Of a DNA stretch of 64,000 bases, positions 38,671 to 46,713 are shown one piece after another. Below the pieces are notes generated by a model. That model worked only from the letters and a program-made list of their open reading frames with translations, searched no databases and had not been told where the DNA came from. The first letter of the stretch is position 1, and the number at the start of each line of letters is the position of its first letter. The position numbers and the translations under genes are program-made. The stretch comes from Tateyamaria sp. Alg231-49. Lineage in GTDB: Bacteria > Pseudomonadota > Alphaproteobacteria > Rhodobacterales > Rhodobacteraceae. The stretch covers positions 1 to 64,000 of the forward strand of contig NZ_FRFA01000003.1 of the NCBI RefSeq assembly GCF_900143535.1, read 5' to 3'.

Positions 38671-38813
38671 GCGTGGGCTGGCACGGATCAGATGACGTGA
38701 TCAAACCAGTGGAATGGAGCATGAACGCAATGACCAACCAAAACGGATGGCAGCACAGCTTTAATACTGCCTACCGCGCAAGCAACATCGCGACCCCGAT
38801 ATCCAAGTTATGA
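38667..38813 (+). CDS. Small ORF (48 codons) coupled on both sides
   Basis: ATG at 38667 overlaps the LysE stop (ATGA) and its stop TGA at 38811-38813 overlaps the DUF3429 start (ATGA). GGAAAGAG lies just upstream. The product would start MSVGWHGSDDVIKPVEW and is soluble, Trp- and Asn-containing, with no domain I know. Alternatively it is untranslated spacer whose length chance made a multiple of three. The double overlap is the main evidence. Confidence 0.4.
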   Translation: MSVGWHGSDDVIKPVEWSMNAMTNQNGWQHSFNTAYRASNIATPISKL

Positions 38814-39259
38814 CACACATCCCACGCGCTCCTCTGATCCTTGGCCTGCTGGGCCTAATTCCTTTTGTCTGGGGCGCGGCAACCGTGATGGTCGACGACC
38901 TTGCTGCCCTAGGCCTCCAATACCTCGGCCCGCGTTTTATTGGCCCATACGTGCAGTTGTTTTATGGCTCGGTCATCCTGTCATTCATGTCCGGCGTGCT
39001 CTGGGGCTTTGCCACCAAAGCGAGCGGCGCTCAGGCGGCAACCGGTTACACCCTTTCGGTCTTACCCGCGCTCTGGGCGTTCTTCATGACGGGCGGTGGG
39101 CCCACTGGTGCAGCCACCAACCTGATCTTTGGCTTTCTTGGTGTCCTGATGCTGGATTTCGCCTTTTCCCGCTGGGGCCTCACGCCGCCGTGGTGGATGG
39201 CCCTGCGCACCCTTTTGACGGCCATCGTTGTGGCCTGCCTGACCCTGACGGTGATTTGA
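38810..39259 (+). CDS. DUF3429-family membrane protein
   Basis: A 149-residue protein with four or five hydrophobic helices. PLILGLLGLIPFVWGA at the start, YVQLFYGSVILSFMSGVLWGFA near 46 and the AFSRWGLTPPWWMALR-type end (FSRWGLTPPWW) are the DUF3429 pattern. Function unknown. It is one base from the methyltransferase start and probably co-transcribed with it. Confidence 0.85.
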   Translation: MTHIPRAPLILGLLGLIPFVWGAATVMVDDLAALGLQYLGPRFIGPYVQLFYGSVILSFMSGVLWGFATKASGAQAATGYTLSVLPALWAFFMTGGGPTGAATNLIFGFLGVLMLDFAFSRWGLTPPWWMALRTLLTAIVVACLTLTVI

Positions 39260-39260
39260 T

Positions 39261-39857
39261 ATGAGTGACGCTAAAACCCTATCCGTCTACGCGGCTAAAG
39301 CCGCCGAATACGCCAAATTGACCAGTGGAGAGGAAGCAAGCCCAAGCCTGCTCCGCTTTATCTCTGCCCTGCCCCAAGGGGCGCGCACGCTGGATATCGG
39401 GTGCGGACCCGGCTTTGCCGCAGGCGCGATGGCGGCCGCAGGAATGGAAGCCGAAGCCTGGGACCCAGTGCCCGAGATGGTTGCGATGGCTGCCGAGCGG
39501 ACAGGCGTCAGAGCACGCGAAGCAACCTATTCCGATTTGCGTGAAGCGGACGCTTATGACGGCATCTGGTGCAACTTTTCGATGTTGCACACCCCCCTCA
39601 CCGCATGGCCTGACCAATTCACTTCTATCGCCCGCGCTCTCAAGCCCGGTGGCCTTTTGCATTTCGGCACCAAACTGGGCGTGGGTGAAAAACGCGACGG
39701 GATCGGGCGGCTTTATTCCTACATGACCGAAAGCGCGCTGTTGGCACTGCTTGGGCAAACAGGTTTCACAGTCGAGTATTCACGCACTGGCGAGGAAAAG
39801 GGGCTGGATGGCAAACTGGCACCTTTCATCGTCTTGCAGGCGCGCAACCGTGCCTGA
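39261..39857 (+). CDS. Class I SAM-dependent methyltransferase
   Basis: A 198-residue enzyme. The SAM motif is [14 protein letters not shown] (near residue 43-56), followed by [12 protein letters not shown] and [11 protein letters not shown], then [14 protein letters not shown]. The substrate is unknown. The rnhA GTG start lies inside its last codons (eight-base overlap), so it is coupled to rnhA. Confidence 0.9.
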   Translation: MSDAKTLSVYAAKAAEYAKLTSGEEASPSLLRFISALPQGARTLDIGCGPGFAAGAMAAAGMEAEAWDPVPEMVAMAAERTGVRAREATYSDLREADAYDGIWCNFSMLHTPLTAWPDQFTSIARALKPGGLLHFGTKLGVGEKRDGIGRLYSYMTESALLALLGQTGFTVEYSRTGEEKGLDGKLAPFIVLQARNRA

Positions 39858-40305
39858 GCTGTTTGCCTACACCGACGGCGCCTGTTCCGGCAATCCCGGC
39901 CCCGGTGGCTGGGGTGCCTTGCTGCGCGCGATGGACGGAGGCCAGATCGTCAAGGAACGCGAGTTGAAAGGCGGCGAAGCGCAAACCACCAACAACAAGA
40001 TGGAGTTGATGGCTGCGATCACAGCGCTTGAGGCGCTTGAGCGGGCCAGCACCATCACTGTGGTCACTGACAGCAACTACGTCAAAAACGGGATCACCAG
40101 CTGGATCCACGGATGGAAACGCAACGGGTGGAAAAATGCTGCGAAAAAACCTGTGGCCAATGCCGATCTGTGGCAGCGCCTGGATGAAGCGCAAGCGCGC
40201 CACAGCGTGACATGGAAGTGGGTCAAGGGGCACGCTGGCCACGCTGAAAACGAGCGGGCGGACGAATTAGCGCGCGCAGGCATGGCACCGTTCAAGCCGA
40301 AATAG
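39850..40305 (+). CDS. rnhA: Ribonuclease HI
   Basis: A 151-residue RNase H that cuts RNA in RNA-DNA hybrids. The catalytic set is D9 ([13 protein letters not shown]), E52 (NNKMELMAA), D74 (VVTDSNYV) and D138 (NERADELA), with the substrate handle KWVKGHAGH. Start GTG 39850 is chosen because it gives the standard N-terminus; it overlaps the methyltransferase stop. Confidence 0.96.
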   Translation: MPELFAYTDGACSGNPGPGGWGALLRAMDGGQIVKERELKGGEAQTTNNKMELMAAITALEALERASTITVVTDSNYVKNGITSWIHGWKRNGWKNAAKKPVANADLWQRLDEAQARHSVTWKWVKGHAGHAENERADELARAGMAPFKPK

Positions 40306-40412
40306 GGCGAAACAAACCGGGGTAATGATGGGGAAAGTTGTGGACAGTTTCCCACGCACCCAGGCCATCACTCACGGACGAAAACCACACAACTATTTGA
40401 TTTAAATTGGTT

Positions 40413-40435
40413 TTGCACAAAATGCGGTTGTGCAA
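40413..40435. repeat. Hairpin in the rnhA downstream gap
   Basis: TTGCACAA and TTGTGCAA pair perfectly around a seven-base loop. It lies in a 230-base AT-rich gap (40306-40535) between rnhA and a small membrane ORF. Its distance from rnhA (108 bases) makes a regulatory site for the following ORF as likely as a terminator. Confidence 0.4.
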
Positions 40436-40535
40436 CAGTTGTGCGCGGCCAAAAGTGACAATTGGCCAAAAATGTTCCCCTAACGCTTCCTGCCCCGGCT
40501 CTTAGATTTCGGATCAACAAGGGAGTGTCACCAAA

Positions 40536-40682
40536 ATGAACATCAAAGCCAACACAACACCACTGCTGATCGTGGCAGTCGCCAGTCTCATCATGCTGGT
40601 CGCGCTACTTCCCATACAGGCGGATACCGCCGCCCCCACATTACTCATCGAAGACTTCGACCAGACAACTGGAAGGCTCTAG
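40536..40682 (+). CDS. Small single-helix membrane protein
   Basis: A 48-residue ORF with one hydrophobic helix (PLLIVAVASLIMLVALLP, about residues 8-25) and an acidic tail ending DFDQTTGRL. ATG 40536 has GGGAG eleven bases upstream. Its stop shares CTAG with the stop of the convergent YmgE-like gene. The signal-anchor composition speaks for a real gene; function unknown. Confidence 0.5.
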   Translation: MNIKANTTPLLIVAVASLIMLVALLPIQADTAAPTLLIEDFDQTTGRL

Positions 40683-40918
40683 CGTTTGCGCCAGTGTGTT
40701 GGGACAATGATCAATGCGCCCACAGACGACACGATGGCATTCACGCCCGGACTGCTAAAGCCAAAGCCGAACATCAAGCGGACAAAGTAAAACAGAAACG
40801 CGCCGCCGACACAGATGATGATCGATTGCAGAATTCCGTTGCGAGTAAAACCCGACTTTTCCGCCAGATAGCCAACGATACCTGCAATGACGACGGTGCC
40901 GATCATGGTGGGAAACAT
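40679..40918 (-). CDS. GlsB/YeaQ/YmgE-family small membrane protein
   Basis: A 79-residue protein with three hydrophobic segments (MIGTVVIAGIVGYLAE, GILQSIIICVGGAFLFYFV, VNAIVSSVGALIIV) matching the transglycosylase-associated/stress membrane family. ATG 40918 has AGGA seven bases upstream. It ends in a shared CTAG with the convergent small ORF and lies 13 bases downstream of the fmt stop on the same strand, so it may be the last gene of the def-fmt operon. Confidence 0.85.
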   Translation of the reverse strand: MFPTMIGTVVIAGIVGYLAEKSGFTRNGILQSIIICVGGAFLFYFVRLMFGFGFSSPGVNAIVSSVGALIIVPTHWRKR

Positions 40919-40931
40919 GGGCGATCCTTTG

Positions 40932-41837
40932 TTACAACTGCGCGCCCGGCGGCAACGGTGTGCCGCGCAGAAACACGTCCGCATCCTGCGCGCCTTTGCC
41001 AGCCCGTTGCAAGCGCGTTAGGCGCACCGCCCCCGTTCCACAAGCAACACTCAGCGCATCGTCCAGCACAATGCCCGGCGCGCCCTCGCCGCTGACCAGC
41101 GTCGATCCAAGCACCTTGATCCGCACACCATCCCGTTCAAACCACGCCCCCGGAAAGGCCGAAAGCCCACGAATTTGCCGATCGACCTCAGTCGCAGACA
41201 GGCTCCAGTCAATGGCCGCCTCTGTCTTGTCGATCTTGTGGGCGTAGGTCACGCCTGCGTCGGGCTGTGCCTCTGGGGTGAGGTCAGGAAGTCGCGCCAA
41301 CGCAGACACGATTAACGTCGCGCCAATCACAGACAGGCGATCATGCAACACCGCTGTCGTTTCACCAGCTTCAATCGGAGTGGCATCGCGCAGCAGCACC
41401 GGGCCAGTATCCAGTCCGGCTTCCATTTGCATGATGCACACGCCCGTTTCTGCATCCCCAGCCATGATGGCGCGATGGATCGGGGCGGCCCCCCGCCAAC
41501 GCGGCAACAGGCTGGCGTGAATGTTCAGGCATCCATGCGTCGGAGCATCCAAAATCGGTTGCGGCAGGATCAACCCATAGGCCACAACCACTGCGATCTC
41601 GGCCTCAAGAGCCGCAAATTCCGCCTGCGCGTCGGCATCACGCAATGAAACCGGATCTCGGACAGGCAATCCCAATGCCTCCGCCCGCGCCTGGACCGGG
41701 CTGGGCCGATCCTTTTTCCCACGTCCGGCAGGCCGGGGCGGTTGGGAATAGACGCAGACAATTTCGTGACCCGCCGCGTGCAGGGCTTCGAGTGCCGGAA
41801 CAGAAAAATCCGGGGTCCCCATAAAGATCAAACGCAT
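40932..41837 (-). CDS. fmt: Methionyl-tRNA formyltransferase
   Basis: A 301-residue enzyme that formylates initiator Met-tRNA. The [16 protein letters not shown] start, [18 protein letters not shown] (near 106-123, with the catalytic Asn and His) and METGLD-like [10 protein letters not shown] (near 141, catalytic Asp) are clear. It follows def3 by one base; formylation and deformylation genes are in one operon. Confidence 0.96.
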   Translation of the reverse strand: MRLIFMGTPDFSVPALEALHAAGHEIVCVYSQPPRPAGRGKKDRPSPVQARAEALGLPVRDPVSLRDADAQAEFAALEAEIAVVVAYGLILPQPILDAPTHGCLNIHASLLPRWRGAAPIHRAIMAGDAETGVCIMQMEAGLDTGPVLLRDATPIEAGETTAVLHDRLSVIGATLIVSALARLPDLTPEAQPDAGVTYAHKIDKTEAAIDWSLSATEVDRQIRGLSAFPGAWFERDGVRIKVLGSTLVSGEGAPGIVLDDALSVACGTGAVRLTRLQRAGKGAQDADVFLRGTPLPPGAQL

Positions 41838-41838
41838 G

Positions 41839-42339
41839 TCAGCTCACCTTGCGCGCACGGCGCAGCAGCATATCACGCTTCACCCGGCCTAGGTTGTCGA
41901 AATACATTCGGCCCGCCAGATGGTCGATCTGGTGCAAGACCGAGCGCGCTTCAAGCCCGGCAAAATCGCGTCGGTCAACCATACCAGACTCGTTTAGAAA
42001 CCGAACGGCAATGGCTTTGGGTCGCATAACTTCTGCATGCACTCCCGGCAAACAAGGGCTTGCCTCAATACCAGCTTCCAGTTCTTCGCTTGCCGACAAC
42101 ACTTCAGGGTTGGCAAGCAGAATACGGCGCGACCGGTCCGGAGTGACGTCCACAACAGCGAGGCGCTGCATAAAGCCGATCTGCGGTGCACCAAGGCCGA
42201 TACCCTGCCCGGGCATAGCATCCATCGTGTCGACCATATCGGCCCAGATTGTGTGAATGTCATCGGTAATCGATTCTACATCCGAGGTTGGCAGGCGAAG
42301 ACGCTTGTCAGGCCAGCGCAGGATTGGGCGAATGGCCAT
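41839..42339 (-). CDS. Peptide deformylase paralogue, probably inactive
   Basis: A 166-residue member of the deformylase family with altered active-site motifs. Motif 1 is GIGLGAPQ (46-53; usual GIGLAAPQ). Motif 2, normally EGCLS, is ASPCLP with Cys96 kept. Motif 3, normally HEXDH, is HQIDH at 136-140: the catalytic Glu is replaced by Gln. The metal ligands (Cys, two His) remain, so it may bind metal yet lack normal catalysis. It overlaps def2 by one base (TGATG) and precedes fmt. Confidence 0.9.
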   Translation of the reverse strand: MAIRPILRWPDKRLRLPTSDVESITDDIHTIWADMVDTMDAMPGQGIGLGAPQIGFMQRLAVVDVTPDRSRRILLANPEVLSASEELEAGIEASPCLPGVHAEVMRPKAIAVRFLNESGMVDRRDFAGLEARSVLHQIDHLAGRMYFDNLGRVKRDMLLRRARKVS

Positions 42340-42836
42340 CAGGCGGCCTCGTAAGCAGCTAGAATTTCTGCGCGCTGTTCGGCATCCACGCGGTCCAGCG
42401 TTACGATCCCATCCAGATGGTCCAGTTCATGTTGAGCGCAGAGTGCAGAAAAACCGGTTAGGTCTTCTTCATGCACGCGACCCGAAAGATCGGTCCATAC
42501 CATGCGCACTTCTGTGGGACGCGTCACGTTGGCGGTTACGCCAGGGATCGACAGGCACCCTTCCGCGTTGGTTGTCTCTTCGGAGCCACGTGAAATCACT
42601 TCGGGGTTGATGCAGATGACAGGGGTAGCTGTACCCTCTTTCCAAGTAGCATCCATCACAAACAAGCGTTGCAGAACACCAATCTGAGGAGCCGCGAGGC
42701 CCCGCCCCGGCGCAGCATACATCGTTTCAAGCATGTCAGCCGCGAGTATCCGAATCTCATCCGTGATGGCTTCAACGGGCGTACACATCGCACTCAACCC
42801 GCCATCAGGCCATGTCAGGATCGTGCGCACAGTCAT
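42339..42836 (-). CDS. Peptide deformylase, second copy
   Basis: A 165-residue deformylase with intact motifs: GRGLAAPQ (44-51), EGCLSIPG with Cys94, and QHELDHLDG with HELDH at 136-140. The usual GIG is GRG. It should remove formyl groups from nascent proteins, perhaps on different substrates from the first copy. It overlaps the first def by four bases (ATGA) and the third by one. Confidence 0.93.
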   Translation of the reverse strand: MTVRTILTWPDGGLSAMCTPVEAITDEIRILAADMLETMYAAPGRGLAAPQIGVLQRLFVMDATWKEGTATPVICINPEVISRGSEETTNAEGCLSIPGVTANVTRPTEVRMVWTDLSGRVHEEDLTGFSALCAQHELDHLDGIVTLDRVDAEQRAEILAAYEAA

Positions 42837-43357
42837 GCCTTGTCACGGGCCTTTTCGCGTTTGAACTTTACCATCTTGCGGGTGATCATCTGGCGCTTGA
42901 GCGGCTTGAGGTAGTCGATGAACAACTTGCCCTCAAGGTGGTCAATCTCGTGCTGCACGCATGTGGCCCAAAGCCCATCCATACCTTCGGTATGTTCCAC
43001 ACCGTTCTCATCCATCCATCGCACCTCGACCTCCGCGGGGCGGGTCACATCGGCGAACTGTTCAGGTATCGACAGGCAACCTTCTTCGTAGACGTTCGTT
43101 TCGTCAGATGCGGCGATGACCTCTGGATTAAACATAATCAGCGGGCGGGGCTTTTCCCCTTCTGCCTTGACGCAATCCAGTACAATCAGGCGCGTCAGCA
43201 ATCCCACTTGCGGCGCTGCCAGACCAATGCCCGGCGCGTCATACATCGTTTCCAGCATATCTTTGGCCAACACACGTAACTCATCTGACAGATCAGCCAC
43301 AGGCTCTGACGCCTTTTTCAAACGCGGGTCGGGGTGCAGGATAATAGGACGTTTCAT
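42833..43357 (-). CDS. def: Peptide deformylase, canonical copy
   Basis: A 174-residue deformylase with all standard motifs: GIGLAAPQ (43-50), EGCLSIPE with Cys94 and QHEIDHLEG with HEIDH at 136-140. A basic C-terminal tail (KMVKFKREKARDK) may touch the ribosome. ATG 43357 (MKRPIILHPDP) is the conserved start. First gene of def-def-def-fmt; the PLP gene on the other strand diverges. Confidence 0.95.
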   Translation of the reverse strand: MKRPIILHPDPRLKKASEPVADLSDELRVLAKDMLETMYDAPGIGLAAPQVGLLTRLIVLDCVKAEGEKPRPLIMFNPEVIAASDETNVYEEGCLSIPEQFADVTRPAEVEVRWMDENGVEHTEGMDGLWATCVQHEIDHLEGKLFIDYLKPLKRQMITRKMVKFKREKARDKA

Positions 43358-43455
43358 GCCCCCGATGTAGGACAAGACGATGCGGGTCGCAATGTCCCCT
43401 TGCGCTCGGGAGCGGCGTTGGTAGCGTGCGCCGACTCACGTGTGGAAGGCTTCCC

Positions 43456-44625
43456 ATGAATTTTGACGAAATTATCGACCGCAAAGGCAGCCATTGTGTC
43501 AAATGGGACATGATGGAGAAGATTTATGGCGTTCCACAGGACAAGGGGCTGGCCATGTGGGTGGCCGACATGGACTTCCGCCCCCCTCAGTGTATTCGGG
43601 ACGCCGTCCAGGCTCAGGTTGATCATGGCGTCTTCGGGTATTTCGGGGATGACAGTAAGTACCGCGCAGCGATCCAGTGGTGGATGGAAAACCGACATGG
43701 TTGGTCCATCGAGCCCGAGCATATCTTTTCGACCCACGGGCTCGTGAATGGCACCGCAATGTGCGTGGACACATTTACCAAACCAAATGACGGCGTTGTT
43801 TTGTTCACCCCAGTTTATCACGCCTTTGCAAAGGTGATCAGAGCCAACGGGCGGCGGGTTGTGGAGTGCGAAATGCAGCAAACCAACGGCCGCTATGAAA
43901 TGGATTTTGACGCCTACGACGCCCAGATGGACGGGTCCGAGCGGATGGTGATTCTATGCTCGCCTCACAATCCTGGTGGCCGGGTCTGGAGCCGTGCAGA
44001 ATTGGCCGGAGTCGCTGCGTTCGCCAAACGTCACGAACTGATCATAGTTTCAGACGAGATTCACCATGACCTTGTCATGCCGGGTCATGTTCACATTCCA
44101 ATGACAGCCATCGAAGGGATCGAGGATCGGCTGATCATGATGACTTCGACCAACAAGACGTTCAACCTTTCTGGCTCGCACATCGGGAATGTGATCATCG
44201 CCGACCCAGACTTACGTGCCAAATTCGCTGCGCGCATGATGGCTCTCGGGATGTCGCCCAATGCCTTCGGGCTATTCATGGTAACAGCGGCTTATTCACC
44301 TGAGGGTGCGGCATGGGTTGATGATCTAATCGCTTATCTTGACGGCAACCGTCGTCTATTTGACGCGGGAATAAAGGCCATTCCCGGTCTTAAATCCATG
44401 GATCTGGAGGCGACATACCTGTCATGGGTCAGCTTCGAGGATACAGGCATGGCGCGAGAAGAGTTTACGCGCAGGGTCGAGAAGGACGCATGCATCGCCG
44501 TTAATCACGGGCCTACCTTCGGCAAGGGCGGCGACAGTTGGCTGCGGTTCAACATCGCCACGCCCAGGTCGCGGGTACAGGAAGCGGTGGATCGTCTGGC
44601 CGCCGCGTTTGGCGACTTACAGTAA
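43456..44625 (+). CDS. MalY/PatB-type PLP enzyme (cystathionine beta-lyase-like)
   Basis: A 389-residue fold type I PLP enzyme. MWVADMDF near 34-41, SPHNPGGRVW (169-178), SDEIHHDLV (199-207) and the PLP lysine K234 in TSTNKTFNLSGSHIGN are the MalY/PatB marks. It probably cleaves C-S bonds of cystathionine or related compounds. GGAAGG stands before the ATG. It ends six bases from the convergent downstream gene. Confidence 0.92.
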   Translation: MNFDEIIDRKGSHCVKWDMMEKIYGVPQDKGLAMWVADMDFRPPQCIRDAVQAQVDHGVFGYFGDDSKYRAAIQWWMENRHGWSIEPEHIFSTHGLVNGTAMCVDTFTKPNDGVVLFTPVYHAFAKVIRANGRRVVECEMQQTNGRYEMDFDAYDAQMDGSERMVILCSPHNPGGRVWSRAELAGVAAFAKRHELIIVSDEIHHDLVMPGHVHIPMTAIEGIEDRLIMMTSTNKTFNLSGSHIGNVIIADPDLRAKFAARMMALGMSPNAFGLFMVTAAYSPEGAAWVDDLIAYLDGNRRLFDAGIKAIPGLKSMDLEATYLSWVSFEDTGMAREEFTRRVEKDACIAVNHGPTFGKGGDSWLRFNIATPRSRVQEAVDRLAAAFGDLQ

Positions 44626-44631
44626 CGGCGG

Positions 44632-44985
44632 CTATTTCTGCGCTTCGATCAAGGCGACGGGCGCATCCTCGGAGCGTTCAAAATCCAGCGGGGCGGTGTT
44701 TGACACCGCCGTCAGCTGCTTGAACTCAAACCGCATCTCGCCCATTTCCTCTTCTGAGGCGATGATCAGACACTGAAAGAGATGGATCGCGCCATCATAT
44801 AGATCCACATAACCGCGCAGGTTCGGTGCGGTTTCTGCATCCACGGAAAACCCAGTTTCCCACATCCGTAGAACAGGATGATGCTTGCCATCTGCCAAGA
44901 TACGCAACCGAGATCCAGACTTCAGCGACTGCACCCTTGCGCTATCCAGTCCGGCTTGTACTTCTTTTGGGACAAAGGTTGTCAT
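44632..44985 (-). CDS. Conserved-looking protein of unknown function
   Basis: A 117-residue soluble protein; ATG 44985 with AAGGAG nine bases upstream. It reads as a single small beta-rich domain (SGSRLRILADGKHHPVLRMW, GYVDLYDGAIHLFQCLI). I recognise no family. Convergent with the MalY/PatB gene. Confidence 0.72.
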   Translation of the reverse strand: MTTFVPKEVQAGLDSARVQSLKSGSRLRILADGKHHPVLRMWETGFSVDAETAPNLRGYVDLYDGAIHLFQCLIIASEEEMGEMRFEFKQLTAVSNTAPLDFERSEDAPVALIEAQK

Positions 44986-45112
44986 GGCAGCGGCTCCTTC
45001 GAATTCATTTACGCAAAACATGCGCCAAACATGGTTTCGGTCCAGTAAATTCTGGCACTTAGGCAGGACTCATTTACCCTGTGGCTTTCGCGTGACTCAT
45101 TGCGTGTGCAGC

Positions 45113-45131
45113 CGCGCAGGTGACCTGCGCG
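45113..45131. promoter_or_regulatory. Perfect palindrome upstream of the hydroquinone reductase
   Basis: CGCGCAGGT-G-ACCTGCGCG, nine-base arms around one base, 68 bases before the ATG at 45199 and in the 213-base divergent gap. As RNA it cannot form a loop of one, so a dimeric protein site in DNA is the better reading. Confidence 0.5.
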
Positions 45132-45198
45132 TATAGCTCTATATATGTGTAACTTTGCGTGGGTTAAGGCATTTTCAGAAACAAAGTAGGGAAGCACG

Positions 45199-46173
45199 AT
45201 GGGATTGTTGATCGACGGCGTTTGGGCGGACCAATGGTACGATACAAAGTCCACCGGCGGGGCGTTCAAACGCAAAGACGCCGTGTTTCGCAACTGGGTG
45301 ACAGCGGATGGCACCGCAGGCCCATCTGGCGAGGCTGGCTTCAAGGCCGAAAGCGGACGCTATCACCTCTACGTTTCTTATGCCTGCCCTTGGGCGCACC
45401 GCGCACTGATCTTTCGCGCCCTCAAAGGGTTAACAGATCACATAACTGTCTCGGTCGTGCATCCCGACATGCTGTCTGACGGCTGGACCTTTGAAACAGA
45501 CGAGCACGGAGCCACTGGGGACGACCTGTTCGGCCTGCCCTTCGCCCGCGATATTTACACACGCGCCGAACCCAAATTCACTGGCCGCGTGACCGTTCCG
45601 ATTCTGTGGGACAAGGACCAGAATACCATCGTCAGCAATGAAAGCTCCGAGATCATCCGGATGTTCAACAGTGCATTCGACGGGATCACCGGCAACACGG
45701 ATGACTATTGGCCCGTCGCAATGCGCGACGACATCGCACCCGTGAATGACCGCATCTATGACACGTTGAACAACGGCGTCTACAAATCCGGCTTTGCCAC
45801 CACGCAAGCAGCCTATGACGCCGCAGTGCACCCACTGTTCGAGACAATGGACTGGCTCGACGCCCGGCTGTCAGAGAACAGGTACCTCATGGGGGATCAG
45901 ATCACCGAGGCCGATTGGCGTCTGTTCACCACCCTCGTGCGGTTCGATTCCGTTTATCACCTGCATTTCAAATGCAATCGTAAACGCGTGATCGATTATC
46001 CTAACCTTTGGGCCTACACGCGCGAACTTTACCAGTGGCCTGGCATCGCCGAAACGGTCAACATGGACCATATCGTGCGCCACTATCACTACAGCCACGA
46101 ATCCATCAATCCGCACCGCATAATCCCGATCAATCCGCAGATTGATTTCATGGAACCTCACGGGCGGGGTTAG
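45199..46173 (+). CDS. Glutathionyl-hydroquinone reductase (GST omega/YqjG-like)
   Basis: A 324-residue enzyme. The active cysteine is C63 in YVSYACPWAHRALIFR, followed by the all-helical domain with LSENRYLMGDQITEADWRLFTTLVRFD near 230 (in parts). This family removes glutathione from glutathionyl-hydroquinones using a second GSH. GGGAAG precedes the ATG. Its last codons overlap by four bases the end of the convergent receiver gene. Confidence 0.93.
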   Translation: MGLLIDGVWADQWYDTKSTGGAFKRKDAVFRNWVTADGTAGPSGEAGFKAESGRYHLYVSYACPWAHRALIFRALKGLTDHITVSVVHPDMLSDGWTFETDEHGATGDDLFGLPFARDIYTRAEPKFTGRVTVPILWDKDQNTIVSNESSEIIRMFNSAFDGITGNTDDYWPVAMRDDIAPVNDRIYDTLNNGVYKSGFATTQAAYDAAVHPLFETMDWLDARLSENRYLMGDQITEADWRLFTTLVRFDSVYHLHFKCNRKRVIDYPNLWAYTRELYQWPGIAETVNMDHIVRHYHYSHESINPHRIIPINPQIDFMEPHGRG

Positions 46174-46529
46174 TGATGGCCATAATGCGCGACCATAGCT
46201 GCGAGGTCTTCGGGTGGAGTTCCTGCGGGCAGGAAGGCGCACGCATTGCTGAAGTGATTAAAGATCGAACCATCCGAGAAAAACGTCGTATCCGTCACGA
46301 AAATCACGCGCGCATCAGGCTGACGGTAGCTGGCAAAATCCGCCACGGCCAGTACGCTGCCTTGTTCAAGTACCCGATCCAAAACGATAATATCGGCTGT
46401 ATCTTTGGACAGATGCGACACCGCATCATCTTGGTTGTAGGCTTGCGTCACCGCATACCCTTGCCGGTCAAGGTGCCGCACCCACAGCTTTCGCAGCTCG
46501 GGGCGGCTCTCTACGATCAGAACTTTCAT
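46170..46529 (-). CDS. Stand-alone receiver-domain protein, degenerate
   Basis: A 119-residue single CheY-like domain, MKVLIVESRPELRKLWVRHL. The acidic pair is ES instead of DD, the phospho-acceptor Asp is in DIIVLDRVLEQG, the Thr region is IFVTDTTFF, and the conserved Lys is missing (FLPAGTPPEDL). Ordinary phosphorylation is therefore doubtful. ATG 46529 has GGAGA five bases upstream. A CtrA-like box lies 58-73 bases upstream, suggesting cell-cycle or motility-type control. Confidence 0.82.
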   Translation of the reverse strand: MKVLIVESRPELRKLWVRHLDRQGYAVTQAYNQDDAVSHLSKDTADIIVLDRVLEQGSVLAVADFASYRQPDARVIFVTDTTFFSDGSIFNHFSNACAFLPAGTPPEDLAAMVAHYGHH

Positions 46530-46586
46530 CTTGTCTCCAGAGCTTGCAGACACACAGCTCATCGACAGTAAGTGTGGCCCAATCCA

Positions 46587-46602
46587 TTAACAATTAGTTA
46601 AC
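46587..46602. promoter_or_regulatory. CtrA-type box TTAA-N7-TTAAC
   Basis: TTAA (46587-46590), CAATTAG, TTAAC (46598-46602) exactly fits the CtrA consensus. A second, shorter-spaced TTAA-N4-TTAAC follows at 46610-46622. It stands between the degenerate receiver gene (upstream of it) and cobD. Confidence 0.55.
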
Positions 46603-46713
46603 GACGCGCTTAATTGCTTAACGCCAGCGCTTCGACTTGCCATATTCGCGCCAATCCGCTTTCTGCGAGCGTAAAACCGCCGATCTTCGGCACAGGAATA
46701 GGGAAGGCCAAAC

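Noticed and set aside
46563-46713. Cobalamin riboswitch before cobD
   Set aside because: I looked for the conserved B12-box core (GCCACTG) in the leader and did not find it; the gap is also short.
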